A stretch of 22,651 nt of DNA from an uncultured Gemmiger sp. (GTDB lineage: Bacteria > Bacillota > Clostridia > Oscillospirales > Ruminococcaceae), in NCBI GenBank assembly GCA_944382805.1, contig CALWNS010000185.1, positions 1 through 22,651 of the forward strand, in the 5' to 3' direction. Of the stretch, positions 13,979 to 21,253 are shown in pieces. Each line of letters opens with the position of its first letter. The first letter of the stretch is position 1. The position numbers and the translations under genes are program-made. Below the pieces are notes generated by a model. That model saw nothing but the letters and a program-made list of their open reading frames with translations. It was not told where the DNA came from and searched no databases.

Positions 13979-15217
13979 TCAGGTACTGCGCAGCAGGCGG
14001 CGCATATCGGGGTCCAGGACAAAGACCTCGTACGGCACGGCGGAAAGCACCGCGCCGGCCAGCGAGACCGCCGCCGCGCCGAAAACATCGGCCAGCGCGC
14101 CGTAGGCCAGCATCGAAAGCGCGACGCCCCCGCCGCACAGCGCCGTGAGCAGCGAAAGCACCCGCCCGTGGTAGGCCGGGTCGGTGGCCGCCGTGACGGC
14201 CGGGAACATGAAGCTGTTGGAGATGGCGTTAAAGAAGGCGTCGCCCGCGTACAGCAGCGTGCAGGCCCAAAAACCGCGCGCCGCCATGGCGGCGATGTAG
14301 AGCACGCTTTGCGCCGCAACGGCGGCGGCCAGCGTGCCCCAGCGCCGGCGCGCAGGGATCGGCCGCACGGCGAGCACGGCCAGCCCGGCCAGCATGGCGG
14401 CGCTTTCGGCCGAAAGGAACAGGCCGTACTGCGGCACAGTCATGCCCTTTTCCAGGCACCAGACATAGACGATGCCGGTGAACCCGGCGCTGGCCAGGTT
14501 GACGGCCGCCCCGGCCAGCACGATGCGCGCCACGCCCGGCTGGCCGCGCAGGTAGCGCACGCCGCCGATGAGCTCGCCCCAAAAGGCCCCCGGCGCGCCG
14601 TTTGCCTGCGCCCCGCCCGCCGGGGTGCGCCCGGTGCGGATGAACCATTCGGTGCAGGAGGAGAAAAGAAAGGTCAGGCCGTTGAACACGATCAGCGCGG
14701 GCACGCCGAAAAAGGCGACGAAAAAGCCGCCCGCCGCGTTGCCGAGCATCTGCAGGGCGTTGAGCGTGCCGTTGATCAGCGACATACCGCGCATGAGTTC
14801 GCCCGCCGGCACGACCTGCGGCAGCAGGCTGTTGACGGCAGGCTGCAGCACGCTTGCGCACACGGCGCTGACGGCGGCCACCGCCAGCACCTGCCAGACC
14901 TGCATTTTGCCCTGCCAGGCCAGCGCGCCCAGGGCCAGCATAACGATGCCGCAGACAAGATCGCTGCCCGCGATCAGGGTGCGCTTGCGGCAGCGGTCGG
15001 CCAGCACGCCGCCCAGCGGCTGAAGCACCAGCGCGCCGAAGTAACCGAACGAGGTCATCAGGCCCATGAGCGCCGCCGAATCGGTCTGGTCGTAGACCCA
15101 GACGCCGATGCCGATAGCGTACAGCACGCTGCCGAGCTTGGATTCCGCCACGCCCTGCCACAATAGCAGGAAATCACGGTTCCACAGGCGGGCGGGGGCC
15201 GTTTGGTTATTTTTCAT
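13979..15217 (-). CDS. MFS transporter (EntS/MFS_3-like)
   Basis: The 412-residue protein has about twelve hydrophobic segments and the major facilitator layout. It opens LWNRDFLLLWQGVAESKLGS, close to the NxxFxxLWxGQxxSxxGS opening of the MFS_3 and EntS-like exporters. GGVLADRCRKR (about 73-83) is the loop 2-3 signature motif A. The start at 15217 overlaps the ArsR-type gene by 11 nt. The pairing with a repressor that has an operator in its own promoter suggests a ligand-induced efflux pump; the substrate cannot be read from sequence. Downstream, AAGCCGGCTT followed by a short T run could be a weak terminator. Confidence 0.9.
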   Translation of the reverse strand: MKNNQTAPARLWNRDFLLLWQGVAESKLGSVLYAIGIGVWVYDQTDSAALMGLMTSFGYFGALVLQPLGGVLADRCRKRTLIAGSDLVCGIVMLALGALAWQGKMQVWQVLAVAAVSAVCASVLQPAVNSLLPQVVPAGELMRGMSLINGTLNALQMLGNAAGGFFVAFFGVPALIVFNGLTFLFSSCTEWFIRTGRTPAGGAQANGAPGAFWGELIGGVRYLRGQPGVARIVLAGAAVNLASAGFTGIVYVWCLEKGMTVPQYGLFLSAESAAMLAGLAVLAVRPIPARRRWGTLAAAVAAQSVLYIAAMAARGFWACTLLYAGDAFFNAISNSFMFPAVTAATDPAYHGRVLSLLTALCGGGVALSMLAYGALADVFGAAAVSLAGAVLSAVPYEVFVLDPDMRRLLRST

Positions 15218-15872
15218 TTTCGGTATCCCCTTTCGGTCCGGGTTCCCCGGCGCGGTAGGACACCACGCCGAAATGGATCGGCGCGGCGCCGGGGCGCGGG
15301 GCCTTGTGGCTTTCGAGGAAATCCAGGATCTGCCGCCGCAGGGCCAGCGCTTCGCCCTGCGTCAGATACATAACGCCGTCGCTCTGCAACAGGCCCCAGG
15401 CGTCGTCCCAGGTGGCGGCGGGGTCGGCCTGCCAGGCGGCCAGCGCCTGCAGCGCCCCCTGCATGACCTGCTGCATACTGTGCTCGACCGCCAGCTGGGC
15501 CAGCGGGCGCAGCGCGGCGTTGGTCTGGTCGAACACGACGGTGCGCGCCGTGGGGCGGTAGTAGGTGGCCAGGATGCCGTGGATGTGCGCCTGGTGGTCC
15601 ACTTCGACAAGGCCGATGCTCTCCAGTTTGTTCAAGTGGTGCTTGACCGAGCTGGCGCTGATGCCAAGGTGGTCGGCCAGCGCCTTGGCCGTGGCCGGTT
15701 CGCCCATCGTTTCCAGCAGGTTGACCAGCCGCATACGCTGCGGGTTGACAAAGATCTTTAACTCCTCCTGCGTATGCAGGACCAGCACGCCGCCGGGCAG
15801 CGGGGTGCCGGCAGCGTCGAGCGCCTTGGCGGGGTTCTTCAGTGTGGCGGCGGATTTTTCCGGTTCCGGCAT
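15207..15872 (-). CDS. ArsR-family winged-helix regulator
   Basis: The 221-residue protein has a winged helix-turn-helix at about residues 36-110: QRMRLVNLLE, then TAKALADHLGISASSVKHHLNKLESIGLVEV, typical of ArsR/HTH_20 proteins. The rest (about 110-221) is a helical extension larger than a minimal ArsR and could sense a ligand or hold the dimer. No CxC metal-binding motif is seen in the recognition helix, so metal sensing is not supported. The ATG at 15872 has AAGGAGG 7 nt upstream. It is the first gene of an operon with the MFS transporter. Its promoter spacer holds an inverted repeat, so autoregulation and control of the pump are the likely roles. Confidence 0.9.
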   Translation of the reverse strand: MPEPEKSAATLKNPAKALDAAGTPLPGGVLVLHTQEELKIFVNPQRMRLVNLLETMGEPATAKALADHLGISASSVKHHLNKLESIGLVEVDHQAHIHGILATYYRPTARTVVFDQTNAALRPLAQLAVEHSMQQVMQGALQALAAWQADPAATWDDAWGLLQSDGVMYLTQGEALALRRQILDFLESHKAPRPGAAPIHFGVVSYRAGEPGPKGDTENEK

Positions 15873-15902
15873 GGGACATCCTCCTTACAAGTTGTTGCAC
15901 AA

Positions 15903-15932
15903 ATTATATCATTACAAATTATGTAATGTCAA
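15903..15932 (-). promoter_or_regulatory. Strong sigma-A promoter of the arsR-MFS operon
   Basis: TTGACA (15932-15927), an 18-nt spacer, then TATAAT (15908-15903) on the minus strand; both hexamers are perfect. Transcription would start near 15896, leaving a leader of about 24 nt with AAGGAGG before the ATG. Confidence 0.88.
15911..15927. promoter_or_regulatory. Probable ArsR-type operator within the promoter spacer
   Basis: ATTACA-AATTA-TGTAAT is a perfect 6-bp inverted repeat with a 5-nt centre, filling the space between -35 and -10. A protein bound here would block RNA polymerase. ACAAATTAT also occurs as a direct repeat at 15899-15907 and 15914-15922, so a second half-site may overlap the -10. 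Confidence 0.72.
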
Positions 15933-15938
15933 GAGGGT

Positions 15939-15972
15939 AAAAAAACCGCCGGGCGGGCGGCGCCGCGGCGGT
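15939..15972 (-). terminator. Rho-independent terminator of coaBC
   Basis: On the minus strand ACCGCCG (15972-15966) pairs with CGGCGGT (15951-15945) and is followed by a run of seven T (15945-15939). It lies about 60 nt after the coaBC stop and ends only 6 nt before the -35 of the arsR promoter, so it shields that promoter from read-through. Confidence 0.85.
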
Positions 15973-16031
15973 GCGGGGCGGCCGATGCGGGCAGCGGCCC
16001 CGGCAGGGGTGTACACGTTTTGCGGGCACAT

Positions 16032-17231
16032 TCAGCGGCGGGCGGCGATGGCGGCGGCGATGTGCATGGCCACATCGTCCTTGCTTTGCAGCGGCAGCGG
16101 TTCGGCGCCCGCCGCGGTCAGGAGGGTGACCACGTTGGTATCCACGCCAAAGCCGGCGCCGGGGGTCTTGAGGTTATTGGCCACGATCATATCCATGTTT
16201 TTGCGGCGCAGCTTGGCGGCGGAGTTTTCCAGCAGGTTTTCCGTCTCCATCGAAAAGCCGCAGACGAACAGTTTTTCCGGCTTGTGCGCGCCCACCCAGG
16301 CCAGAATGTCCTGCGTGCGGGCCAGCGGCAGGGTCAGGTCGCCGTCCTTCTTTTTAATCTTTTGGTCGGCCACGGCGGCGGGGCGGTAATCGGCCACGGC
16401 GGCGGCCATGACCAGGGCGTCGGCGTCCATGGCGTGGGCTTTGACGGCTTCGAACAGGCTTTCGGCCGTGGTAAAGGGCACGGTTTTGACGAACGGCACC
16501 GGCCGCAGCGCCGTGGGGGCGGTGAGCAGCGTGACGTCGGCCCCGCGCAGCATACAGGCGCGGGCGATGGCGTAACCCATTTTGCCGGTGGAGTGGTTGG
16601 TGATGTAGCGCACGGGGTCCATCGGTTCCTGCGTGGCGCCGGCCGTGACCACGACCTTTTGGCCGGCCAGGTCCTTGGGCGCGAACAGCGCGCGGTCGAT
16701 ATGATCAAGCAGGGTCTGCTCGTCCGGCAGGCGGCCGGAGCCGGTATCGCCGCAGGCCAAAAGCCCCGCGCCGGAGGGGATGACCGTAAAGCCGTAGCCC
16801 GCCAGCGTTTTCAGGTTGTCCTGGGTGATGGGGTTTTCCAGCATATGGGTGTTCATGGCCGGGGCCACCAGCTTGGGGCAGCCGGCCGCCAGCGTGACGG
16901 TGGTGAGCATATCGTCGGCCAGGCCGTGGGCCAGCTTTGCCAGCACGTTGGCGGTGGCCGGGGCGATGAGCAGAAGATCGGCCGCGTTGGCCAGCGAGAC
17001 GTGGGCGACGTCGTACTGGAAATTGCGGTCGAAGGTATCCACGATGCAGCGCCGGTTGGTGAGCGTTTCGAACACCAGCGGGGCGATGAATTCGGTGGCG
17101 TTTTTGGTCATGAGCACATGGACGGCCGCGCCGCGCTTGGCGAGCGTGTGGGCCACGTTGGGCATTTTGTAGGCCGCGATGCCGCCCGAAATGCCCAGCA
17201 CGATGGTTTTGCCCTGCAGATCTTTTTCCAT
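16032..17231 (-). CDS. coaBC: Bifunctional phosphopantothenoylcysteine decarboxylase/phosphopantothenate-cysteine ligase
   Basis: CoaBC carries out two cytoplasmic steps of coenzyme A synthesis: joining cysteine to 4'-phosphopantothenate and decarboxylating the product to 4'-phosphopantetheine. The 399-residue protein has the FMN-dependent CoaC domain first (GISGGIAAYK at about 13-22, the AHVSLA catalytic-histidine region, APAMN, and LACGDTGSGR). The CoaB ligase domain follows (VTAGATQEP, DPVRYITNHSTGKMG, AAAVADYRP, and KIKK). Bacterial-type ligase features are intact. The ATG at 17231 has AGGGGG 8-9 nt upstream. It is divergent from coaX, whose product makes the substrate for this enzyme. 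Confidence 0.97.
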   Translation of the reverse strand: MEKDLQGKTIVLGISGGIAAYKMPNVAHTLAKRGAAVHVLMTKNATEFIAPLVFETLTNRRCIVDTFDRNFQYDVAHVSLANAADLLLIAPATANVLAKLAHGLADDMLTTVTLAAGCPKLVAPAMNTHMLENPITQDNLKTLAGYGFTVIPSGAGLLACGDTGSGRLPDEQTLLDHIDRALFAPKDLAGQKVVVTAGATQEPMDPVRYITNHSTGKMGYAIARACMLRGADVTLLTAPTALRPVPFVKTVPFTTAESLFEAVKAHAMDADALVMAAAVADYRPAAVADQKIKKKDGDLTLPLARTQDILAWVGAHKPEKLFVCGFSMETENLLENSAAKLRRKNMDMIVANNLKTPGAGFGVDTNVVTLLTAAGAEPLPLQSKDDVAMHIAAAIAARR

Positions 17232-17253
17232 AAGGTAAGCCCCCTTTTGCCTT

Positions 17254-17283
17254 ATTATAGCAGAGCGGCGGGGCGGGGCGCAA
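17254..17283 (-). promoter_or_regulatory. Predicted promoter for coaBC
   Basis: TATAAT (17259-17254) on the minus strand lies about 22 nt upstream of the coaBC ATG. The best -35 is TTGCGC (17283-17278) at an 18-nt distance, which is weak. The proposed -35 is only 13 nt from the -35 of the divergent coaX promoter. Confidence 0.6.
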
Positions 17284-17296
17284 GGGCGGCGGGAAA

Positions 17297-17324
17297 TTGA
17301 CTTTCTGCCCGCGGCTGGTATAAT
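17297..17324 (+). promoter_or_regulatory. Promoter for coaX
   Basis: TTGACT (17297-17302), a 16-nt spacer ending in TGG, and TATAAT (17319-17324) form a strong promoter with an extended -10. Transcription would begin near 17331, about 22 nt before the coaX ATG. Confidence 0.85.
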
Positions 17325-17352
17325 AAGGACATTACAAAAGGGGGCTGCGGCC

Positions 17353-18129
17353 ATGATCCTGGCCATCGACATCGGAAATACGAACATCTGCATCGGCGGG
17401 CTGGACGGGCAGCGGGTGCTGTTTGCGCTGCGCATGGTCACACGCGTGCGCTGCACGCCGGACGAATACGCGGCCGAGCTGCGCTTTTTGCTGCGGCGGG
17501 TCGCGTTTGACCCGGCGGACTGCCGGGGGGCCGTGCTGTGCAGCGTGGTGCCGGCTTTGAGCGGGACGCTGGCCCGGGCCGTGCGGCGGCTGACCGGGCA
17601 CGAACCGCTGCGCGTGGCCCACACGCTGGACACCGGGCTGCGCTTTGCCGTCGACGCGCCGGAGCGCCTGGGCCAGGACCGCATTGCCGACGCCGCCGGG
17701 GCGGCGGCGCTGTATCCCCTGCCCTGCATGACGGTGGACCTGGGCACGGCCAGCACCTACAATGTGATCGACGCCCGGCGGCAGTTTTTGGGCGGGTTCA
17801 TCGTGCCCGGCGTGCAGACGAGCCTGCGGGCCATCAGCGCCGGCACGGCGCAGCTGCCGCCCATTGCGCCCGAAGCCCCGGCCCGGCTGATCGGCAAAAA
17901 TACCGTAGAGTGCTTAAACGGCGGCGCGGTGTTCGGCACCGCCGCCATGCTGGAGGGCCTGGCCGACCGCGTGGAGGCCGAGATGGGCGCGCCGCTGACG
18001 GTGGTGGCCACCGGCGGGCTGGCGAAGGGGATCATCCCCTGCTGCCGGCGCAAGATCCTGTTTGACGGGGACCTATTGTTCAAAGGCCTGGCCGTTTTGT
18101 ACGAGCGCAACGCAGCGGCGGCGCAATAA
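17353..18129 (+). CDS. coaX: Type III pantothenate kinase
   Basis: CoaX phosphorylates pantothenate, the first committed step of coenzyme A synthesis; type III enzymes are not feedback-inhibited by CoA and need a monovalent cation. The 258-residue protein shows the ASKHA-fold motifs: DIGNTN (6-11), GQDR (107-110, catalytic Asp109), DLGTAST (129-135), GGFIVPG (147-153) and VVATGG near 220. The start at 17353 has AGGGGG 8 nt upstream. It is the only confident plus-strand gene in the window and is divergent from coaBC, placing two steps of one pathway back to back. Confidence 0.97.
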   Translation: MILAIDIGNTNICIGGLDGQRVLFALRMVTRVRCTPDEYAAELRFLLRRVAFDPADCRGAVLCSVVPALSGTLARAVRRLTGHEPLRVAHTLDTGLRFAVDAPERLGQDRIADAAGAAALYPLPCMTVDLGTASTYNVIDARRQFLGGFIVPGVQTSLRAISAGTAQLPPIAPEAPARLIGKNTVECLNGGAVFGTAAMLEGLADRVEAEMGAPLTVVATGGLAKGIIPCCRRKILFDGDLLFKGLAVLYERNAAAAQ

Positions 18130-18160
18130 AAAGCGCGCCCTACCGCATCCCAAATAAAAG

Positions 18161-18209
18161 AGTGGCCGCCCCCATGCACAGCGCAGGGGGGCGGCCGCTT
18201 GGCTTTTTT
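18161..18209. terminator. Bidirectional terminator between coaX and the NYN nuclease gene
   Basis: Stem 18161-18173 pairs with 18187-18199 (13 bp with one G-U pair; core GGCCGCCCCC/GGGGGCGGCC). On the plus strand a TTTTTT run follows at 18204-18209, ending coaX. On the minus strand the stem is followed by CTCTTTTATTT, so it can also end the convergent NYN/methyltransferase transcript. Confidence 0.88.
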
Positions 18210-18227
18210 AGGCGGGGAACGCCAGGC

Positions 18228-19052
18228 TCACTTTTTGCGCGCCGAGCGCTTTTTGGCGGCGGGGCGCGTGTTTTTGTGCGGGGCGGGCTTTTTGGGCGCG
18301 GGGCGCATCCGCACGAACTGGATGGGGTTGCCGTTCGAGAGGATGCGCTCCTCCACCTCCATTTCGGGGAAGGAGGCCAGGAACTTGTTCAGGCTCTTGG
18401 AGCCGAAGTTGCGCACGTCAAAGTCCGGGTAGCGCTTGATGAGCTGGTCGCCCACGCGGGAGGTGCGCACCCAGCCGGTGCCGTCGTCCATCTCGTCGAT
18501 CATGCCGCGCACGAGCCGGGCCACCGAATCGCGGTTGATGGCGGTATCGTCCCCCGCCTGGGCCAGGGCGGCGGCCTCGGCCGTGTCGGTGGCGGTGGGG
18601 GCGGCGTCCTCGTCCTGGTGGCCCAGGATCAGGTCAAGGTACTTGAACTGGTCGCAGGCTTTGACAAAGGGGCCGAGGGTCTTGCTTTCCCCCATGCCGA
18701 TGACCAGCTTGCCGGCTTCGCGCAGGCGGGCGGCCAGGCGGGTGAAATCGCTGTCCGAAGAGACGATGCAGAACCCGCCGAGATTCCCGGCGTACAGCAG
18801 GTCCATGGCGTCGATGATCATGGCGGAATCGGTCGCGTTTTTGCCGGAAGTGTAGGAATATTGCTGCATGGGGATGATGGAATTGTTGAGCAGCACAGCC
18901 CGCCAGCTTTTGAGCCGCGGGTCGCTCCAGTCGCCGTAGATGCGCTTGACGGCGGCGATGCCGAACGAGGCGGCTTCGTCCAGGATGACCTTGACGTATT
19001 TGGGCGAGATGTTGTCGGCGTCGATAAGCACGGCCAGTTTCAAGTCCTCCAT
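18228..19052 (-). CDS. NYN (PIN-like) nuclease with C-terminal LOTUS/OST-HTH domain
   Basis: The 274-residue protein has an NYN/PIN-fold domain at about 5-150, with acidic residues in the expected places: D11 and D13 in LIDADNIS, D75 in KNATDS, D81, and D100/D102 in SSDSDF. These suggest a metal-dependent RNase. Residues about 170-250 (NRDSVARLVRGMIDEMDDG through FPEMEVEER) fit the OST-HTH/LOTUS fold, a probable RNA-binding domain often attached to NYN in LabA-like proteins. The basic tail (about 253-274, many Lys, Arg and Pro) may also bind RNA. The ATG at 19052 has AAGGAGG 8 nt upstream, inside the end of the methyltransferase gene; the gap is 3 nt. The two proteins may act on the same RNA pool, but the target is unknown. 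Confidence 0.88.
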   Translation of the reverse strand: MEDLKLAVLIDADNISPKYVKVILDEAASFGIAAVKRIYGDWSDPRLKSWRAVLLNNSIIPMQQYSYTSGKNATDSAMIIDAMDLLYAGNLGGFCIVSSDSDFTRLAARLREAGKLVIGMGESKTLGPFVKACDQFKYLDLILGHQDEDAAPTATDTAEAAALAQAGDDTAINRDSVARLVRGMIDEMDDGTGWVRTSRVGDQLIKRYPDFDVRNFGSKSLNKFLASFPEMEVEERILSNGNPIQFVRMRPAPKKPAPHKNTRPAAKKRSARKK

Positions 19053-19055
19053 TGA

Positions 19056-20210
19056 TCAGACCTCCTTTTTGCGGGGCGTTTCCCGCTGTTTCTGTTCGTA
19101 GTACATATAGAGCTGGCAGGGGATCATGCCGTTGTAGATCTTGCGGCGGCGGGCGGCTTTTTGGCCGAAATGCTGTTCAAATTCGGCATCGGCCGTGATG
19201 ACGTACAGCCCCGCGCCCGGCGCAAAGCGCCAGACCTTGCCCAGCGCGGCGGCCAGGGCGGCGGCCTGTTCGCGGTCGCCCAGGCGTTCGCCGTAGGGCG
19301 GGTTGGTCAGCACGGCGGCGGACGCGTCGGCGCGGAAGGCGCGCACGTCCGCCACTTCAAACCGGCAGCGGTCCCCCACCCCGGCCAGCTTGGCGTTGGC
19401 CCGGGCCAGGGCCACGGCGTCGGGGTCGATGTCGTAGCGGAAACCTTCGAACGCGGCGTCCGGGCGGGCAGCCTCCAGGGCTTTCTGCCGTTCCTGCCGC
19501 CAGGCTTCGGCCGGCACAAAGGCAAAGTGCTCGGCCGCAAAGCGGCGGTGCAGGCCGGGCGCGATGTTGAGCGCCTTCTGCGCGGCTTCGATCACAAGGG
19601 TGCCGGAACCGCAGAACGGGTCCTGCACCAGGCTGTCGCGCCGCACGCGGCCCAGGTCGGCAATGGCGGCGGCCAGCGTCTCCTTGATGGGGGCCAGGGT
19701 GGCGTGGCGGCGGTACCCGCGCTTGTGCAGGCCGTCGCCGGAGGTATCCAGCATCATTTCCACGGTGTTTTTGCGCAGGGAAAAGCGCAGCTTGTATTCG
19801 GGGCCGGTCTCGGGCAGGGCCGCGGTGCGGTGGCCGGCCATCAGCCGCTTGACCACCGCCTTTTTGACGACGCTCTGGCAGGCGGGCACGCTGGAAAGCT
19901 GGCTGGACAGGCTCGACCCCTTGACCGGGAAAGCCGCGTCGGCGGGGAGAAGCTCCTCCCACGGGATGGAATAAACGCCGTCGAACAGCTCGTCAAAGGT
20001 CGCAGCCTGCCAGGTCTTGAGCAGCAGCAGCACGCGCTCGGCCGTGCGCAGGTTGAGGTTGGCCGCCGCAATGAGCGAAGCCGGGCCGGAAAACTGCACG
20101 CGGCCGTCGGTGACCTGGACGTCTTGGGCGCCCAGGCGGCGCACTTCGAACGCCAGGGTGGCCTCGCAGCCAAAAAAGCAGGGGGCGACAAGGGTGTACA
20201 TGGTAGACAT
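19056..20210 (-). CDS. THUMP-domain class I SAM-dependent RNA methyltransferase (RlmL-N/YpsC-like)
   Basis: The 384-residue protein has an N-terminal ferredoxin-like plus THUMP region (about 5-165) that presents RNA, and a Rossmann-fold methyltransferase domain (about 170-375). SAM-binding motif I is DPFCGSGT (197-204), and the catalytic motif is NPPYGERL (303-310), the NPPY type used to methylate exocyclic amines. By family this is most like the m2G 23S rRNA methyltransferases (N-terminal half of E. coli RlmL, B. subtilis YpsC), so rRNA is the likely substrate. The ATG at 20210 has AAGGAAG 5-6 nt upstream; a second ATG at 20201 lacks one. It is followed by the NYN nuclease gene. Confidence 0.92.
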   Translation of the reverse strand: MSTMYTLVAPCFFGCEATLAFEVRRLGAQDVQVTDGRVQFSGPASLIAAANLNLRTAERVLLLLKTWQAATFDELFDGVYSIPWEELLPADAAFPVKGSSLSSQLSSVPACQSVVKKAVVKRLMAGHRTAALPETGPEYKLRFSLRKNTVEMMLDTSGDGLHKRGYRRHATLAPIKETLAAAIADLGRVRRDSLVQDPFCGSGTLVIEAAQKALNIAPGLHRRFAAEHFAFVPAEAWRQERQKALEAARPDAAFEGFRYDIDPDAVALARANAKLAGVGDRCRFEVADVRAFRADASAAVLTNPPYGERLGDREQAAALAAALGKVWRFAPGAGLYVITADAEFEQHFGQKAARRRKIYNGMIPCQLYMYYEQKQRETPRKKEV

Positions 20211-20230
20211 GGGACTTCCTTTCGGTCGGG

Positions 20231-20293
20231 GGCAAAAGCAAAAGCGGCGAACGCGGAACAGGCAGACGGCTGCCTGCCCCGCGTGGGCCGCTT
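20231..20293 (-). terminator. Long rho-independent terminator after the S1-domain gene
   Basis: On the minus strand AAGCGGC (20293-20287) pairs with GCCGCTT (20248-20242). Inside, ACGCGG plus GGCAGGCAG pair with CTGCCTGTT plus CCGCGT around a CCGT loop, with two G-U pairs. The stem is followed by TTTGCTTTTGC. It ends the ftsB-S1 transcript 20-30 nt before the methyltransferase ATG. Confidence 0.85.
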
Positions 20294-20319
20294 GTACGGT
20301 TTGCTGTTGTGCGGGCGGA

Positions 20320-20814
20320 TCAGCGGCGGCGCGAATACCCGCCGCGGTGGTTTTCGGTCACGCGCTTGAGGTCCGCGATCTTTTCCTCGCTTTGGGTCTT
20401 GTAGCGGGCCATCATATCCTCAAAGCTCAGGCTGCCCTGCGGCTGCACAGGCTTGGGCTGCCACACGCGGGGCGGCGCTTCTTTTTTGGGCGGGCGCCGG
20501 TCCTGGCGCGCAGGCGCGCCGGCCCCCTTGCCGCCGGGGCGGCCGCCGGCCGCCGGCTTGCCGCTGCGGGGCGGCGGCGCCGGCTGCGTGCGCTTGATGG
20601 ACAGCGCGATCTTGCCGTCCGGCGCAATGGAAAGCACCTTGACCTGGACGGCCTGCCCTTCGCTGAGTACGCCGGAAAGGTCCTGGACATACTCGTAAGA
20701 GACTTCCGAGATATGCACAAGACCGTTCTTGCCCTCCGGCAGAGAGACGAAAGCGCCAAACGGCTTGATGCCGGTGACCTTGCCTTCGATGATGTCCCCA
20801 ACCTGTAATGCCAA
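20320..20814 (-). CDS. S1 RNA-binding domain protein (YabR-like)
   Basis: The 164-residue protein has an S1 domain at residues 1-75: QVGDIIEGKVTGIKPFGAFV, GKNGLVHISEVSYEYV, then a VKVLSIAPDGKIALSIK ending. A Pro/Arg/Lys-rich disordered tail and a short conserved-looking C terminus (SLSFEDMMARYKTQSEEKIADLKR) follow. The position after the FtsB/DivIC-like gene matches B. subtilis yabR, a general-stress/RNA-binding S1 protein. The start is a TTG at 20814, with AAGGGG 9 nt upstream, giving MALQVGD; the open frame upstream has no S1-like sequence and no ribosome site. A hairpin (20835-20851) lies just upstream of the ribosome site. Confidence 0.92.
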   Translation of the reverse strand: MALQVGDIIEGKVTGIKPFGAFVSLPEGKNGLVHISEVSYEYVQDLSGVLSEGQAVQVKVLSIAPDGKIALSIKRTQPAPPPRSGKPAAGGRPGGKGAGAPARQDRRPPKKEAPPRVWQPKPVQPQGSLSFEDMMARYKTQSEEKIADLKRVTENHRGGYSRRR

Positions 20815-20866
20815 ACTCTGATACCCCTTTTTCCGGCAGGGTCCGCCTGCCTGTTTTTTATTCAGT

Positions 20867-20904
20867 AAGGGCCGCCGCAACCCCCTGCCGGGGGGAAGGC
20901 CCTT
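20867..20904. repeat. Inverted repeat between the FtsB-like and S1-domain genes
   Basis: AAGGGCC (20867-20873) and GGCCCTT (20898-20904) are exact arms, and CCCCC against GGGGG can pair inside. No T run follows on the minus strand, so it is more likely a processing or stability hairpin between two co-transcribed genes than a terminator. Confidence 0.55.
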
Positions 20905-20924
20905 GGCTGCCTGGGAATGCCGGG

Positions 20925-21206
20925 TCACTTGCCGCTGATATCGACCCAGATGCGCTCGTTCGGGCGGGAATAGCCTTCCTCCCGCGCGTAGCGCTCGATG
21001 ATGGCGTCCTCGCCGTTATCCAGCGTGCGCTGCAGCTCTTCGTTTTTCGCCAGCTGGTCGCTGAGCTGCGCCTGCACGCCGGCCAGTTCCTGCTGGCGGG
21101 CGGCGATGGTCGCCTGGCTGCGCATCAGGCTGAGGAACAGCGACACGCAGAGCGCCAGCACCGCCAGCGGGATCAGCCGACGGGAAAGCCCGTTCTTTCG
21201 GTTCAT
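20925..21206 (-). CDS. divIC: FtsB/DivIC-family septum formation protein
   Basis: The 93-residue protein has a short basic N terminus, one membrane span (about 11-28), a coiled coil rich in Gln, Leu and Glu (about 30-63), and a C-terminal REEGYSRPNERIWV motif typical of DivIC/FtsB. DivIC works with DivIB and FtsL in the divisome to activate septal wall synthesis. The ATG at 21206 has AAGGGGGG about 10 nt upstream; the frame extends further but without a better start. The location between yabQ and an S1 gene matches B. subtilis divIC. A promoter overlaps the end of yabQ, so this essential gene need not rely on the sporulation genes upstream. Confidence 0.9.
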   Translation of the reverse strand: MNRKNGLSRRLIPLAVLALCVSLFLSLMRSQATIAARQQELAGVQAQLSDQLAKNEELQRTLDNGEDAIIERYAREEGYSRPNERIWVDISGK

Positions 21207-21253
21207 GTACGCTGCGCCCCCCTTCCGCACGCAAAATGACAGTTTATACAACG

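Noticed and set aside
12839..15166. A plus-strand open frame of about 775 codons
   Set aside because: It lies opposite the ABC ATPase, ArsR-MFS intergenic region and MFS gene. It is an artefact of high GC with low stop-codon frequency; its product is His/Arg/Gly-rich without family motifs or a ribosome site.
16020..17300. A plus-strand open frame of about 426 codons
   Set aside because: It is antisense to coaBC, with no ribosome site and glycine/histidine-rich low-complexity product.
20815..20928. Upstream extension of the S1 gene to 20928
   Set aside because: It would overlap the end of the FtsB-like gene and cross two hairpins; no S1-like sequence precedes the TTG at 20814.
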